64,000 bases of DNA, from NCBI RefSeq assembly GCF_001625305.1, contig NW_017804054.1:2390042-2454041 (forward strand), read 5' to 3'. Under the pieces are notes generated by a model. The model made no database searches. It was not told the DNA's origin and saw nothing but the letters and a program-made list of their open reading frames with translations. Positions 1 through 15,273 of this stretch are shown piece after piece. Position 1 is the stretch's first letter. Each line of letters begins with the position of its first letter. Source of the DNA: Branchiostoma belcheri (Eukaryota; Chordata; Leptocardii; Amphioxiformes; Branchiostomatidae). A program made the translations under genes and the position numbers.

Positions 1-1490
1 CATACAGCGCTCTGAACATATAAACAATAATATAGGCAACACAAATACATGCATACATGACTACCGATGAACATTCTACACTGGTTCGAAGAAAATAAAT
101 ATGTCAAACCACCTTTCTTGTGAAGTAAATGAAAAGTTTGTATGTGTTTTGTGACTTGAAATTCAATTGACAAGGCACTCCACGTATATAAAAGCGTTGA
201 TGTACCATTACCGAGCTGTTCTCAACAATATAACACCCAGAAGGACTCCCAGACCGCGAGCCATACAGAACTTTTACGATTGGTGGAAAACAGACGTATA
301 AACTCACATTCCGAGTTGTAGCATCCTATAAAATCCATGCCATTACGTGGGAATCCGAAGGAAACTAGATTATTGCTGCGCGGCTCCGGTGCACATGATA
401 TTGACCCTATCCCTGCACTTGCCTGTTAAAGGTGGCAGTTCCTTGATGCCAGGATGAAGCAAAGTCACGAAGCGTCATAAATCATAGTCCACAGATTGAT
501 CCTGGGTGTAGTTAAACCTTAGCTGAAGACTTAAAGCCCACCTTTTTACAGCATAGTGAAACGCACTATTGGAACGGTTGTGGTCAATCCAGAAAAGGGA
601 TCGGACAGTTAGATAACTTCTTGAGCATAGAAGCTCGTTGGTATTAGGAAGTGGTAGAGATGTCTCACATGTGAATTAATGTAGTAGTCAGTTTCAATAC
701 AAAACAGATATTTAGAAGCCATATATGGAATATGCAAAATATACACTTAAACTATTTTTTTTTAAATTAACCCACGTCAGTCTACATACCTGTAGGGGTG
801 TAGTAACAAAGGCCATTGTCTTAATGGTATTCTATCAGCCGAAACGTTTGATTAGATTGGGAATCACTAACATTTGGCTAATGTATTTGAAAATGAAACT
901 TATTCCATTAAACAAAAATGGGTACTTCTATATATGGCCAAATATTGTATTGATGTAAAAAATATCAGATATTAAGAATGATAAATGTCAATTACATAAA
1001 TTAATAAAGCAGTACGATTAGCGTGCCGATTATAGAATCTAGAAGAAACTTAAGATTCGAAATCTGAGTGATAATGTACAAGTGACACAAGTATCTATTT
1101 ATTAGTTGACATGATAACACAATTTAGTCATAACCTCAAAAGAACTTCATCAGTATAATGCTAGTATGTATTTTTATCCCACGTAAAGATTATGCTTCTG
1201 CAGCGTTGACCTCGCCTATCATGACGTTCTGTTGTGAGATTTTCACTCAAGTGGTTGATCTCATCTCACATTGCCGCGCATCAGGTCTGATAGAACAGTG
1301 TCTGCCTAATGCAAACCAATCAATGACAGCAATGGAATCATCTAAAAGCTAGTTTGCTGTAGGGGAGAAGCAATTGCCTGAGAGTAAAGGGAAGTGCAAA
1401 GTGCTGAGGTACATAACGGTCGACCGAGTTACCGTAATCGAACAGAGAGGCCCCAGACCCACCTGGTCTGGTTTTCTTGTACAAGGATTA

Positions 1491-1545
1491 GGCCACAGCA
1501 AGCAATTTTTATGGACGACATCACCGTGATACGTTGGGAAGATAT
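1491..1545 (+). mobile_element. Solo terminus of the GGCCAC-type TIR element family
   Basis: The sequence following TTA at 1488-1490 reads GGCCACAGCAAGCAATTTTT and then ATGGACGACATC, matching the terminal motif of the complete elements at 24122, 53980 and 57874. No opposite terminus was found downstream, so this is a fragment or a deleted copy. Confidence 0.5.
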
Positions 1546-4500
1546 TTGGATAATCCTAAAATATGCGATGAATCAAAATTGTAATAATAAGATGATGGTG
1601 AATTATAATATTAGAAAGTCAAAGTTAAGAGCCATTTTGAACTAGCTGTCCGTTTTATAACGGTATCATGCTTTTTATAATATGTAAAGAGAAACATTTG
1701 GTTTTCACATATAACTTGTGATGATCTTTCTTAACATTTTCAGGACCTTTTTTCTACAAACTTTAAGTACTATTAAAATCAATACCTTGCCCTTCTTTAA
1801 CTTATGTAACAACGGCCTTTGACACATCAACATCGATGCTTTCGTATCCTTGGGTAATATGCCAAACCCGTTGTCTTTTAATGGTTATCGTACTTGCCCA
1901 AAGGCTGAGATTCTTCAAAGCCTGCTCTTTATGCCCTAAAGTCATCCATTACTGAGTGTTTGATGCCACTGGACTTGACCTTGCTATCAGGTTAGATATT
2001 GACAATTGGTTTTTAGATAATACTTGTGCGGATTCTTATGGATACCGCTTGTGCATAGCTATAGATTGCATCTCAAATCATTAATTTCTGCCAACTCGAA
2101 GGCCAGTATATGATTTGCAGATAACATCTTTTTTTTGGAAATTATTATTGTGTTGTTACTGTAGCGCTCCTTGCGATATAGAGCTGTTAATGCAGGTTAT
2201 AGAGACTCACTGACTTGGAAGATTATTCAGTGAATCAGTTGTGACAATCTGTGTTTGATCCTACAATAACATCTAAAACTGCTAGCAAGCATTGTGTTTT
2301 TTTATACTTTGCATCAGTACTGCCGATTTTTTTGAAACTAAAAAAGTGACTGTGTGGTTATGTATTAGTAAGCAAGCAAAGAAAAAACCCTAAACAATTT
2401 GAAAATCTTAACCTTGGTTGAGCTACTCCCACTACCAGTGCTGAAACATGGGCTATTACATTACTTGCAGAAAATTGACGAGATCGAATTCGCGAAGGAC
2501 ACAGAGTATCAAGTGGACAGAACACGCAACTGTATGGCAAATCTATGGGAATCTTTTACTGCTAACAGGCGAGCTAGATTTGTTTGCCACTGACGTCAAT
2601 AGGAAGCAATCTTATATGTTTTCTCCTTTAAAGGCCATGGGGTGGAACGTGTACAATAGAATTGTTACTTTTACGTAGAAACGTAGAATTGTGACTGTAT
2701 CATATTAGATTAAGATTAAAGCAAAGATCTAATAGTAGTTTACTAATGCAGAACAAAATGACGACTTAGGTGTCATAGCAAATCTACTCCAAATGCACCC
2801 ACTTTCTATTGTTTACTTTTAAGATCCGCCTAATCAAACTTTGTGGTAAAAAATTATTAAAATAACTTGTTCATCATTGGAATATAACGTACGGTACACT
2901 CAACAGCAAGTGCCTTATAAGTTAGAAAGTTGCAGTCTATATCAAACTGAACCGGATATACCGCCTTATGTTTGATCTGATCAAGTATACTACCTGGAGA
3001 CATGGCTATCTACTTTGGACCCGTGATAACACCCATGCGTCTGGCTGGAAAATGTCATCATATACCATCAGTAATTGCAACGTTTGATCGACATTTCCCC
3101 GGGACATTTGGGAGAAACACATTTACACCGTGCTGATGTTTATCTCTACGTTAAGTATGCCCGGACAGGATATTGGATTTCTAATCTTCGATTTACATTC
3201 TAGCAACTTCCTTCCTTTCTTATTGCATTTATTAATACGAATCATTTGTCTTGGGCTACCTAGAAGTTAGTTGTTATAAAAAGTAATCTTTATAACACTG
3301 AAGACATACGCTATCAATCTTAAAGGAATTTAGATATCCCCTACCGCTATGATGTGCCTTGATAGATAACCCGGTGGTAAAGTTCGATCCTGTAGCTCTT
3401 CGTGAAGATTGGGGTCACGGTTTCCAATAGTCTCCACACGTATAAGGAAAACTGCTGGTATACTAAAGCTAAATCTACCACAGCTCTACGGTTTATCTTA
3501 TTTGATATTGAGCTTGACAAGAATATACTATTAGGTCTGTTTTCATTGGTAGATTGAGAACAAATTCTCATTAAACAGACAAGTTAATGTTTTCAATCGG
3601 GCAGATGAGAAAGTGTACAGCATTGTGCCTGAGGCAGTTACGGGGCAGTTCTTCTATTGCCTTGTTTGCTTTGATTGTTTGCTTTGAGCGTTGTTTATTT
3701 ATTAGAAAGTCACAACGGTATATCTCTTTATCTTAAAGAATTTAAATACTATAGATATAAAACATAAATATTTTTACAATTCGCATCCTCTTTATTGCAT
3801 TCAGCTAAAGTTTGGTTGAATCTTAATATCTATTAAACGTATTCTACATGTTAAAGACATAATCTTTTTTATAATTATTACGTGCTTATAATTATTTAAT
3901 AATAATTACGTTTAGAAGTTTTTCGTACTTTTGGACGTAAATTACGTAGATTATTTAGTCTTGTCACTATAAGGGATTACAGAATAATACTATGTGCGGG
4001 ACTAGTTATGACTTGATAATTGTGGTGAGATTTCAACAAAAAATGAAATATATTTTGGATTAAAAAGCTTTCTACGGAGATATCGCACTGACCCCCATCA
4101 TACGTTTATACGAAACAGATAAATGGGGAATGACGCAAATGGCCCGTAGCTGTTCTTCCCCCGCCCTCTTCCGCTACAATTCAACACTCGATCGAAGTCC
4201 CGAGCAAAAAGGGCGCACACACTTGCGAGGGCGTTTTTTTCCAATAACGCAGAGTCGACACCAGGGAATGTGATTGATAATTTTTCATTTCCCCAAATAC
4301 TCTGGCATGAAATGGACGACATGCTACTCACGTGTGCATGACCGACCTGTACACACGCGCAATTAAGCAGGGAGGAAGAGACATATTAAACCGTCATGCT
4401 CGCCTCCTGGTAGGAAACCGACCGGGCGCTCTAGTGGGTAGAAGGGCAAACGGAAAGATATCTGAAATAGACTATTAAAGCAACGCTTAGTGACGATTGG

Positions 4501-7113
4501 AAGTGTGCCATGTTATCATCACGCAATGACTTCTACTTTTACGTCAAGATAATTAGTTATGTACGGCAAGTATTTGTTATTATAAAGCTCAAAGCCTTTT
4601 CAAAATAAACATGAGTGTATTATCCCCCGGAGCATTCTTGATTATTAACATTGCCTACAAAATACTAATAAAATAGTTAATTAAACATTATTACATTCCG
4701 GATCTTGCTTAAAACTCTTACCACTAATGAAGGAAATACTAGTATTGTTAACCATCAGCATCAGCATCATGAATTTCTAAAGGTTAATGGGTCCCAACCA
4801 ATTCCTAAGTCACATTGCTATACTCTTTGTTTTCATTCAGTATCAAATTGATGGGCTTAAAGTTAGTATATTTTTTCAAGGTATAGTTAAACAAATATTT
4901 CAATTTAAGTCGTTTGCTTACAGACCGTTTACGTCGATTTAGATTGACATTTACGTCTCCTGACGTGAATCAATGAGGCGTGCGTTAAAACATGATACTT
5001 GGAATCAAATATGATGAAAGCGTCACACAAAATCTGACAAAATGAAACCATACTATTTGACATTTCAATCTATTGGGGTGGGGGGGGTGATATTCTAAAA
5101 ACAGCATTATATATAACAATAAGCCACTAATAGATATATAAATAAGGCAATAAGCAAGCGCAGACAAGGTCGTTTAATCAGGTTTTTGGATGTTGGATGA
5201 TATATGTTGCTTTCCCTATGTCTGCTCAAATTATTCAAATCCAACAAAGGGGAGCAAAATTTCACCATCTTATGTCTATTTGTATGACGCATCTTTTCAT
5301 GAATTAGTAGGAATTTTCCCTTCATTATCCCGAGTAGAGTATTTACAACTTAAAGCAGGAAGCCGATTTTAGTTAAAGATATAAAGTTAAAGGTATGATA
5401 AAAAGGTGTTTTTTTAAATATAATGCTCCCTGTTTAAGTCAAGATCATTTAACAACCTACAGCAATCTACAACCTGACAGCTTGTCAGATATATCGTGGC
5501 ATTCCTTTGACAACCACATTTTAGTTAGCATCTCCTGTCTACTGTAACTTAATCCAGTTGCAAAAGAACGCTCTTAATCGTAATGCGATCTTAAGACTAA
5601 TAATCTCTCCGGCACAAGAAGGTTTGTCCTTCCTTAAGTAAGACATATCAATTATAATGACCGATCGTTAGAGGGAAGATTAGACCATAGCTCAGAGAGC
5701 GGAGAAGATTAGATTTTGCCTGCTGCCAGAAAAATCAATGATCCAAACATCTTTCCACCAACAATATCGGATGACCCTTGGCACCTGCAGGACGGACAGG
5801 TAAATCCGTAAGCTCCAGTTGATCCGGTTTTAATTTTGTCTGCAGGCGAAGAACATTACTGCGGAGTGTATTGAAAACGGAGGAAATCCGTCAATGACTA
5901 ACCCATATCTTCTAAAGTCTCAATGGAAGAAATGACGTATGATGGCATCTTCTAGGTCTTTCGTTGCATCAATCGTCGGCACAAATGTTGCTGTAGATCT
6001 TTGAGGAAAAGCCATAGTGTATAAGGTCTTCTCTGATTGCTTGCAATTTGCAATGTATCTCCGTGAAAGTTTCTCCGTGTCCATTTTTGTTTTTGTTTAA
6101 TACATCTTTGGTATCTGTATCTTTGGTGCGAAAATTTGGCATCTTTGAAAATTCTATACATGACATGGATATTTTGGGTTGAGTAGAATGTTGCTTTTGC
6201 CTTTAACGGTAAAAGTTACAAAGTTACCTTTTGCAAAGTTATATTTCTCCTGCCATGGTACACAAAATGCATGACAAACAAAATGAGTTTTAAGAATAAA
6301 TACCAAGCTAGTTAACAATGTATACCAAGAGCTTCTGCAGCAATTTGGAAAAAAAAACAAAACAAATAGCAAATTACGGCAAATAGCTTCAATAATGTTA
6401 GTACTGTAGCTTACAGAAGTAGAAACTGCAAATCATCCAGTGCAATGCAAGAACGGTTTGATATGCTACGGAAATTACACATAACGTTGATACTGTGCTT
6501 GATTATGTTTAACGTGTCAAAACCTAACATAAACCTTACAAACATATACTATATACTGATCCAAAATGATGTCTCCACTTTTTGCAGAATATTCGCCGCA
6601 TCGGTAAGTAATCTTTACAATTTTCAGACAAGCCCAGATCCTTGTAGCTAATTGTGAGGATGTCGTTGATGTATTGACTTGTTGGTGCTGCTTGCAATGT
6701 ATTTGATTAATGGTTGGCCGCAATGCAATATTAACGGGATTTAATATATCAGCTTTGAAGGATGACTTTTGACACCTGCGTATCTGCCCATGCTGTGACG
6801 GCAATAAGTCAACATGGTAGACAATTAAATAAACTGACAGAAGCACAGCAGTGCGACTAGTTGTAATACTAGGAATACATTGTAAATAAATTTATATTTG
6901 TTAACATGTTTAAATCCATGTCAATGATACGGTTTGCGTTCGATACTCCTTTTATATCATTATAAAGTGATTGTTTATAAAAATGTTTGCACGACATTAT
7001 AATAACTTAATTAGGCCTATAAATGCCGTTACAAGCTAGTGCATGTAGACATGGTTGAATTGATCCTAATCCCTTATGCTTTAGCCATAGCAAACGCTAG
7101 CAAATTTGATCAT

Positions 7114-7252
7114 GTTTGTTATGACAAAAAAGCTAAACGTTATGTCCAACGCTAAGTAAATTTGGACAAGGCTGACGTAGTTAGCCGGAAATTTGGGTAA
7201 GTCCCAATTTACTTACCGTTGGGCATAACGTTTAGCCTTTTCGTTATAATGA
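7114..7252. repeat. Imperfect inverted repeat (hairpin or MITE-like)
   Basis: Two arms of about 52 bases, 7114-7167 and 7201-7252, are near-perfect reverse complements with a handful of mismatches, separated by a 33-base spacer. The arm cores contain GCTAAACGTTATGTCCAACG and its complement. The long stem and short loop suggest a small non-autonomous DNA element or foldback repeat. No target duplication was established. Confidence 0.75.
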
Positions 7253-10200
7253 AGTCTACCAGCACAGATGGATTTTCATGCTAAAATCTGATTATGTTTG
7301 TTAAGAAAAAAGCGTGTGTATGTCTCTGATGTCTAGCCGTTAGCATCTTTTAGCTTTACATAAGTTTTAACCAAAAATGTTAAACTGCCTTATTCGTGCA
7401 GGATGCATACCCGCATAGCAAGCAATGTGGTCTTACGACCATGGCCATTTCTCTAAAGAAAACAGTTAATTTTTCTAGCCAGATTATTTCAAAACAGCGC
7501 TCAAATATATATCATCACATCGCTCACATTTGTATTTGTTGTTGTTTACGGTTTTGTACAATGGTTTTTAGTAAATTATGTGAAACAGTTACCAACCTGT
7601 CCCGATTCCCTGTTTCAACACTGTCGGTTGGTCACTTCGTAGGACTGCGGCAGAACGGTTGCAAACGATCCAGAATATCTAGCAGGGAGTAGTAAGACGA
7701 TGAGATGGTATAGCAATCCTGATTCACCCTTCTTCACGGATTGCAGCACCAATAACCTCTCTAACACTGTTCCCCCTCCTCCTTTAGCCGTTAGCCAATC
7801 AGATGGCGTGACTTTGTTGCATCTTGGCATCGGATTCTATCAACGTTATTCTTGCAGGAGGGGGGTGCCGGCTTTGGTGACTGATTTGACGTGGGCCCAG
7901 AACTTATGGGTTTTGTTAGATTAGTTGACTATTGAATGCATAGGCAATTCCAAACAATTTTACTAATTGAAAATATAGAGCATCCTTGTTGAGATATATC
8001 GGGGTTCACAGGCCTAGGTTTATTAGGTTTGCAAAAATATTTTTGTTGCATGCAAAACTAACTCCTCAACCAGTCTACGACTGAATTTACTAACGTTTTT
8101 GCAGTTGACGTGATTCTTTGTTTATCTAAAAATACATTTGGAACTAGTATGTTGCTTCTTTTCTTCTCTTACTATCTATTGTACATCAGGGGATCGCAAG
8201 GAAATAAATATATTATAGCAACAAAATCTGAACTAATAATGTATGCGATGTCATCAAATATAAATTTAAGCACTGTATTCGAATACGCTTATTATAAATA
8301 GCTTTGGGAAATGCCTGACAGAGTCATGAATAGAGTTGACATCCCAATAGTTTTGTTTTGCAATTAGTGTTTGGTCCTTCGAGCCTTCTAAACGTTTACT
8401 ACGGTTGGTTAGTGACCTGACCCGATCCGCCTCTCCCATGCATCAGTGTAATTTATCTTTAAGCCACGAGGGAATCAGGACAAAAACGTAATCTCTTCAA
8501 AAACACATTTCGCCCAGCCCTGCAAAAAACCATCAGAATGCATCGCCTTAAGTAAGAATGTATGCAAAGCTTGAATCATTACAGAAGCGAAGACAAAAAC
8601 CTAAGAGATAACAAGTAATGAGAAAGATATAATATTCCGATGGTAGCTGAGAAGTGTGTGTAGTCTGGTTGCTGGTAGATTCTATACCCGTCCCGTGAGG
8701 AAAGTTAGCTGTGAGGAATGGAATTGAGGTTTCCGACAGTAATTGAATTGTTTATTCCGCAGCTTTCTGGGGTCATGAGGGCGGCACGTTAGGCCTTATA
8801 GGCTCTTAATATTGATGATCCGGGATGCGGTAGGTCTCCACTAAATGTTCCCCCAAGTTATTGCAACATCGGAAGACATAAATTAACGTCCAAAAGCACA
8901 ACTATTTGCTGCAAGGTTATTTCTAAGTGCTAAGCAGTACCAGGCCCAGGGAATTTTGTACGGGCAGAATATAGAAATACCTTCTGGTTCTAGCCGTAGA
9001 CAGATCGCTGGCATAAGTCTTTTGGGGAAAAGGATTAAAGTACTGGCTAGATGTAGGTTTGCTTGCTGTACTGAACGACCCACCGGCCATTTATCACGCA
9101 TGAGTGACATATTGCGGCCTAGCGATATTACACCTGGGATTTGTCAGATTATGTAATCACGACAGTGATGCAGTCCTTAATCTTTTTTATGTGTGTTCCA
9201 CATAAAAACGATGTGATTCTGATGATTTTATAATATTGGTGATACAATAACAACATCGATAGCTTCTGTTTAGACACTTATCCATTACATGGCTATGGCT
9301 CTTTACTTAAACCTTCCCATCATGTCAAACGTTTTTGTAGAAGGCCAACCGTAGGCCTTGGGTTTTGGAGATTTCCTTGCAATTATCTTGAATAGCCTTC
9401 CTAAGCCAGCCGTTAGAATATCCTGTGGATGGTTCCTTTTAGCCATCTATATGTTCTTCTACCATGACCTCCATCGAAGAGAAGTCAAGAAACGAGCTTA
9501 AGCCCTTGGCTCTTACTGGACCTGTTTGATCATTTGCCGTAGGAGGAATTGACGTTTCCTGCGTTTGCGGGGACAGCTGGTTCTAGCTAGCTTTAGTCTG
9601 TGTTTTGTCCGCTACAGTCACTTTTCCAACAGATGGTTGCATCCATTAATATATATACATTGTAGATAACTAGCTTAAAACACATTTATTACGGGTGTAA
9701 CAAACACATATAACCTAAAATCTAACCAAATTTTCTACACCCCACGTACTTCCATAATCTCTTAAATTTCATAATACATGTATTAAAATCAAAACTCTAA
9801 AGCTTTAAAATAAAGACTGCAGTCTGTACGATTGTCACAAGTAGGCTCCCATTTACGACTAACACTGATATCGATCCGAGACTACGGCTATCTTTACAAG
9901 CAAAGGAAGATATAGGCCGGCTACACCAACTACCGCTAGGGGGCTCTTGTGCATGGATATTCTTAAGTCCACGTCAACCCTACACTTGGACATCAAAAGT
10001 TTAGCATCTTTTAATTCGATTCCAGCACAGTTATTATGATAATGTAAATTTGTCTACAGGATTATGTTTTCTGTGCAGTTTGTTATTATGTCTTTGTTAA
10101 TCACTAGAAAATCTTGCGGTAAATTCGCAAGCTAACTGACATCTCGCGCATGCAGTCGTCCCTCAGTAAGACATCTGGAGCTGCATAGTTCCTGTTTAAA

Positions 10201-10574
10201 CTTTTATTCATAGCTATTTTGTATCTAGAAACGCTCCAGGCTATTCTTATCGATATACTGCAATATGTTACTTGTTTTTGTGCTAACAGCATAGCTGTTA
10301 CGTCGTTTGACAACACGTATGCGTGACCTCATCTATTGAGTTGGGAAACAGCTTGTGTTAAAATCGATTCCTACTGAACAAAATTAGGTCAAATTATGTA
10401 TTTCAAATGCAAACTTCTATTATTTTTGTCACGAAAAGAAGGTAGAACTAGAAAGTATTACTAAGCAACTGAAAGAAGGTCGATTTGACATATCGTATTG
10501 ACATTTACTCCCATAATGCCAAGGTTATCCTCGTAGAAGGTGACGGCCATGTGGACAGCCAGTGCGCCATAACA

Positions 10575-10770
10575 ATAATAACAGCAAGTACTAGTAATTT
10601 TTATGGATGACATCCTCTGCAGATTCCAAACATAATGCGATATGGCAAACAAACACAAGGCGGGCTAAAACAAGATTCACACATTTTCAAATTTTGACAT
10701 AATCTTTATTAAACAAGAAATGATGAATATATCCTGGTAAATCCATTTTTCAAAAAACAAGTTTTTATAT
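10575..10770 (+). mobile_element. Diverged fragment of the GGCCAC-type TIR element family
   Basis: CAGCAAGTA, AATTTTTATGGATGACATCC and CTCTGCAGATTCCAAACATA occur in the same order as in the left part of the element at 57874-58370. The similarity continues through AAGATTC and CATTTTCAAAT. The outermost bases are degraded and no right terminus is evident. Confidence 0.5.
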
Positions 10771-11144
10771 AATAAACAAAAATGTTACAGATCGTTAAAA
10801 CGTTTTTTCTGACAAAAAAATAACTTTTTTTGTTTTACACATAGTGTGGGACATGGTCGGTAAAACTCCAATCGGGACACAGCCGGAAACCAAGAAACAA
10901 AAGATTAACACAAGAAACCAAGAAACAAAAGATTATTATCGACCAAAAACATGTCACTCAATGAGAAAGTCCGCAAATGTTGTTTGCTATCAGTACGTGT
11001 TTTTGATATTAAAAGAATACGACGCACTTACGCACATCTGGTCGTTGAAATAAAAGAAATCCGATATTTTTCTTAGTTTTACCATTCCTGTTGAACTGAG
11101 ATGCATTTGCGTGTTAAACAACACGTACTGCTGTACTAACGAAG

Positions 11145-14100
11145 ATGGTCGAGTCAAGCTGGGTGATACATCGTGGGCTAACTCTGACCTACATTATTCT
11201 TTCGATTGGTCTTAGTAAGTTTCTTCTACGTTTGATTTGTGTGAAAACTTTACTTCGTTGATATTGGTATTAGCAAACTTACTTTTTTAGGAGGAAAGCA
11301 GCAATGATATGCTAAGTATTCCGATCGACTTACTAAGCTTATAAGATTTGCAATTTGCAAATTTTCTTTTCGTTAATAAAGAAGAACTTTCGTAAGGTCT
11401 TTAACTGCATATTAACATACAGACAGACACACAGGTACAGCATAATTAACCTGCGTACAAGACATACAATAGATGGATCAACTTATACTACTTGTTCTAA
11501 GTTCTAAATAATATTTGATATATATGCCTATTTGTAATCTAATCTTTATTCTTATATGTGCGATTCTCTTCCCTACTGGAAACCATCCTAGATACCATCC
11601 TGTTTGTATACCAGAGCTTTTACAAACACATATCGTGTCTTGACGCTTTTACCCATTTCTTACAGTTAACGCCGAGTGGTTGGAAGTGTTTTCTACCTTA
11701 AAAGGAACCGGACAGACTGTTTACGATGCCTGGAGTGCCGGTCCTGACGACCAGGTTCTCCATAACAAATGTCCAGTTGTAGAGCATTGGGGATCGCTGA
11801 ATATTCAACAGGTAAATACATCATTATTTTTTCAGTTTGCTCGCATGCGTAACAGTAAGGAATATAGGAAAACGCATATGACACTGCAATAGATATTAGA
11901 CGTTCGACGGTATGAGCACACTGTTTCTTAAAAAGTAATTTTCTACCTACTACCCCAGATTAGGTTATCTAGCTTCTCATCATTGTATTTGAAATACAAT
12001 TTGTAATAAACTTACGATTTTAATAATTCTATTTAATGTTGAGTAGAAGTGTGATCTGAAAGCTTGGTTTGGATTAGAAAGTCCCACGATTGTTTTCTAC
12101 AAGCAGGACTAAGCAATGGTAAACGTCCGTTTGAAGAATATCATAATTCTTCCAATTCTTTATTATCATATCAATCTTGCAGACATACAGATAATTTTTA
12201 ATAAAATAAACATATATTAATACTTCTAATTTGTCCAATATGAACTGTTCATCCCAGACATAACAAGAATCATTCTGATTACCATTTACCAGTCTGATTG
12301 TAGAGTCTGATGTGCTGATGTAGCTAGAAAAGAGTTTTGAAGTCTTTTTGTTCTGGCTGGGGGGATAGAGATGGTGTTTTTGTTTCTAAGCAATTGTCCT
12401 TTCTGTGCAGGTCAAGGTCGTGTTGGAGTCTTCTTCGGGAAATCTCGAGCTGATCTTCGATGGGCAAAACACCGACAAGTTCAACTGGTTCACCAAGTCT
12501 CGTCTGGTCTCATCCCCATGGAACGACATTGACACTGAACCGCAAAACTTCTTCTCGATTGAAGGAGATGCCTCGGCCAAAAGGTAAAGTCTGAGCCTTA
12601 AACTGTTAGAACGGTTCTTCCTATATCTTTTTATTTCGTATTTCAAGCAAATTGATTGTTACTGTTGTTGTTGCTTTTTTTTACTAATGGAGTTTCTAAT
12701 AATAAACATACACATACACAAAGATGGTTGTCATTCGGTGCAGGTCTTTCTACATCAACCGGAACTATGGAGGTTGTCCAGTCGACGCCGGATGGCTCAT
12801 GGTGGCTGACGAAGGTCCTGACGGAGTCTGTACATGGGAGAGGGCATCCGAGGATCAGCTGCCTCTCATCATGTTTTCTAAATTAGATACAAACATCAAC
12901 TTTGACAGCGGTACGCATATTCATTTTATTACCAACTCTCAGTCTCAATCACCATATTCAATGGACGTACTTTAGAGCTATGTTGTAATTGATTGTGTAT
13001 TTTATGTACGGCGTCGCCAGTAATGTTATTCCTTATCCATTACTAGCACAACTATGTGCCCTAGTGGCTAAAGAAACTGGTAATACTTTGGGAAACACTT
13101 TTTAACTCTGGTAAGTTAAATGTCAAATGTAATCAAGTGCTCACAGCGAATTCTTTTGTATTAAAAAAAGCTGAAACATAACTTATTTAATACCTTATGT
13201 AATTATATATTTTCCTATATTTTTAGGAACAAATGTTGGAACAGCTAATCGCATGGTCATCTACATTGAGACACAGGGCAACGTTCTGTGCTCATGTGAT
13301 GTAGGCCAAACATTAAGCGAAGATGGAACCTCTTGTGATGGTGCTTGTTATCCTTACTTGCACTCTGTACTCTTCTTTGTAAATATAAATGACTGGCTTT
13401 TCTCTTGATCCATTTTTGAAGTAATGTAAACAACATACTAGCTAACATTAGACATAAGACATAAATTTTTTCCTTCTTTCCAGTTGTCGCGGATTGTTCT
13501 ACTACTGCTGATTCGTCCCAGTTTAGCACCGACACTTTCACGTAAGGCACACGCCAACATGTTTTATTAGACGTATAAAGCACATCATTTTGAACTTCTT
13601 GAACATATAATATTAGATTGTATTTACGATTTTGCCGAAATGATTTATCAAAGTACTTGGTTTTTGCAATTCTTATTTTTTGGCAGCGTCATTTGCCCTT
13701 CTGGTTGTCCCGGTAGCAACGCAAACAAAGTGTGGGGAACTTACATCTACACCGACGTAAGTACTGCCTGGTGTCTGTACACGATTCAGATCATGGTATG
13801 TACAATGTAGGTACAATGTAAAGTGTGAATACAGTCTGTACTTCTTTTCAGTGCTAGATGTTGCTGTGTTGAGAAGAACGAATGTGTCTAATTTCTATTG
13901 CCCCATCACATGTATTTGAGGAGATTTGATATTATAGATATACTGTACTTTAAAAAGCGTGCGCATCTGTCGTAATGTCTGTATAAGGCCGTGGACTCCT
14001 CTGTATTTAACAGATTAAAAAAACACATTTTATGGACATGGGTCACTGGATCCAAGGCGCTTTGCTTGAAGATCTAATGCCTTTCTTCAACAGGATTCGA

Positions 14101-15224
14101 GTATTTGCCGTGCTGCTGTTCATGATGGTAGAATCACAGGCACGGGTGGACTGGTGACTGTGTACAAGTGGCCTGGACAGGATTCCTACCTATCTAGTAG
14201 TCAGAACGGCGTTAGTACAGACAGGTAAGTGTCTGATATCTGTGGTTCTTCCTTATATCAACAGGAGGACTCACCGGCCAACATTTTGGTAACTCCGACC
14301 GTTAAAAACTAGCGCTGTAGATAGACAAATGCGGTCCCAAACATAACGCATAGCTTATGTCAACCTTGTTTAATCACATTTAATCTTTATGGTGAAATAA
14401 CTATGGTTATACACAAAAACGCACAGATACGACGACAAGAAAACCTTCGCACACAGAGGTAAACATGTCAATTAAATGTATTTGAAAATGTTCTTGTGGT
14501 AACGCAGTGTTCCATAATGAGATGATAGTTCTCTAAAGTCTATATCATTTTACTTCCTTCAGTTACGGCAGCTGGCCTAGATCATTTGCCTTCGCACCCG
14601 GTAAATCTATATTTCTATGTCAATATGTGTTTTATACTATATGACAATCTTTTGTATGTTGAGAAAAGGGTGGTATTCTAAACATTTACCATACATCGAT
14701 TCTGGTTCAGGTTAAAGACCAGATAACCAAGGCCGAATTTGTGCCATTGTAATACAGCTTTTAACAGTTTTGGTTACTGAAAAGATCCTGTTAACTACAT
14801 CGTACTATTTATTGTTCACATTTTTATCAACTATTCTTACCTGCTTGATGATGTACAAGTCAAATAATGATTCTTGGCCCTATATAAACTGTATACAAAA
14901 ACAAATGTGAGAAAAAAAACGAAACATGAACAAAGTTGCCTACCTTTGAATTTTTTTTTTCTAACTGCTATTTGTTTATCATTTTTGTAATAGTTACCCA
15001 GAAATGGCGGGACGACCTCCGCTGTGGAGACGGTTACACTACAGGAGACGGGAGTACCGCTGAGTGCGACCCTGACGGTACTGGCCCTTGCTGTTCTCCT
15101 TACAACTATTGTGGGAACACTGCAGATCATTGTGACTGTGCGGATTGTATCGACTACCGTGATACGGGTTTGTATTTAATGGTGTTTATTTCTGTCGATA
15201 TATGCGTGTGTATGTCTGTGAGCT

Positions 15225-15273
<49 letters not shown>

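Larger units (their letters stand above)
1..11144. other. Intergenic region, no gene recognised
   Basis: I see no conserved protein domain, tRNA or rRNA here on either strand. Open frames are short, AT-rich and not continued by splice-compatible neighbours. The stretch near 2400-2600 on the + strand reads as a somewhat exon-like peptide, but no family is recognisable. The region contains an imperfect hairpin element (7114-7252) and two fragments of the transposon family described below (from 1491 and from about 10575). The last kilobase should include the promoter of the protease gene starting at 11145; I see no convincing TATA box close to its start codon. Confidence 0.5.
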
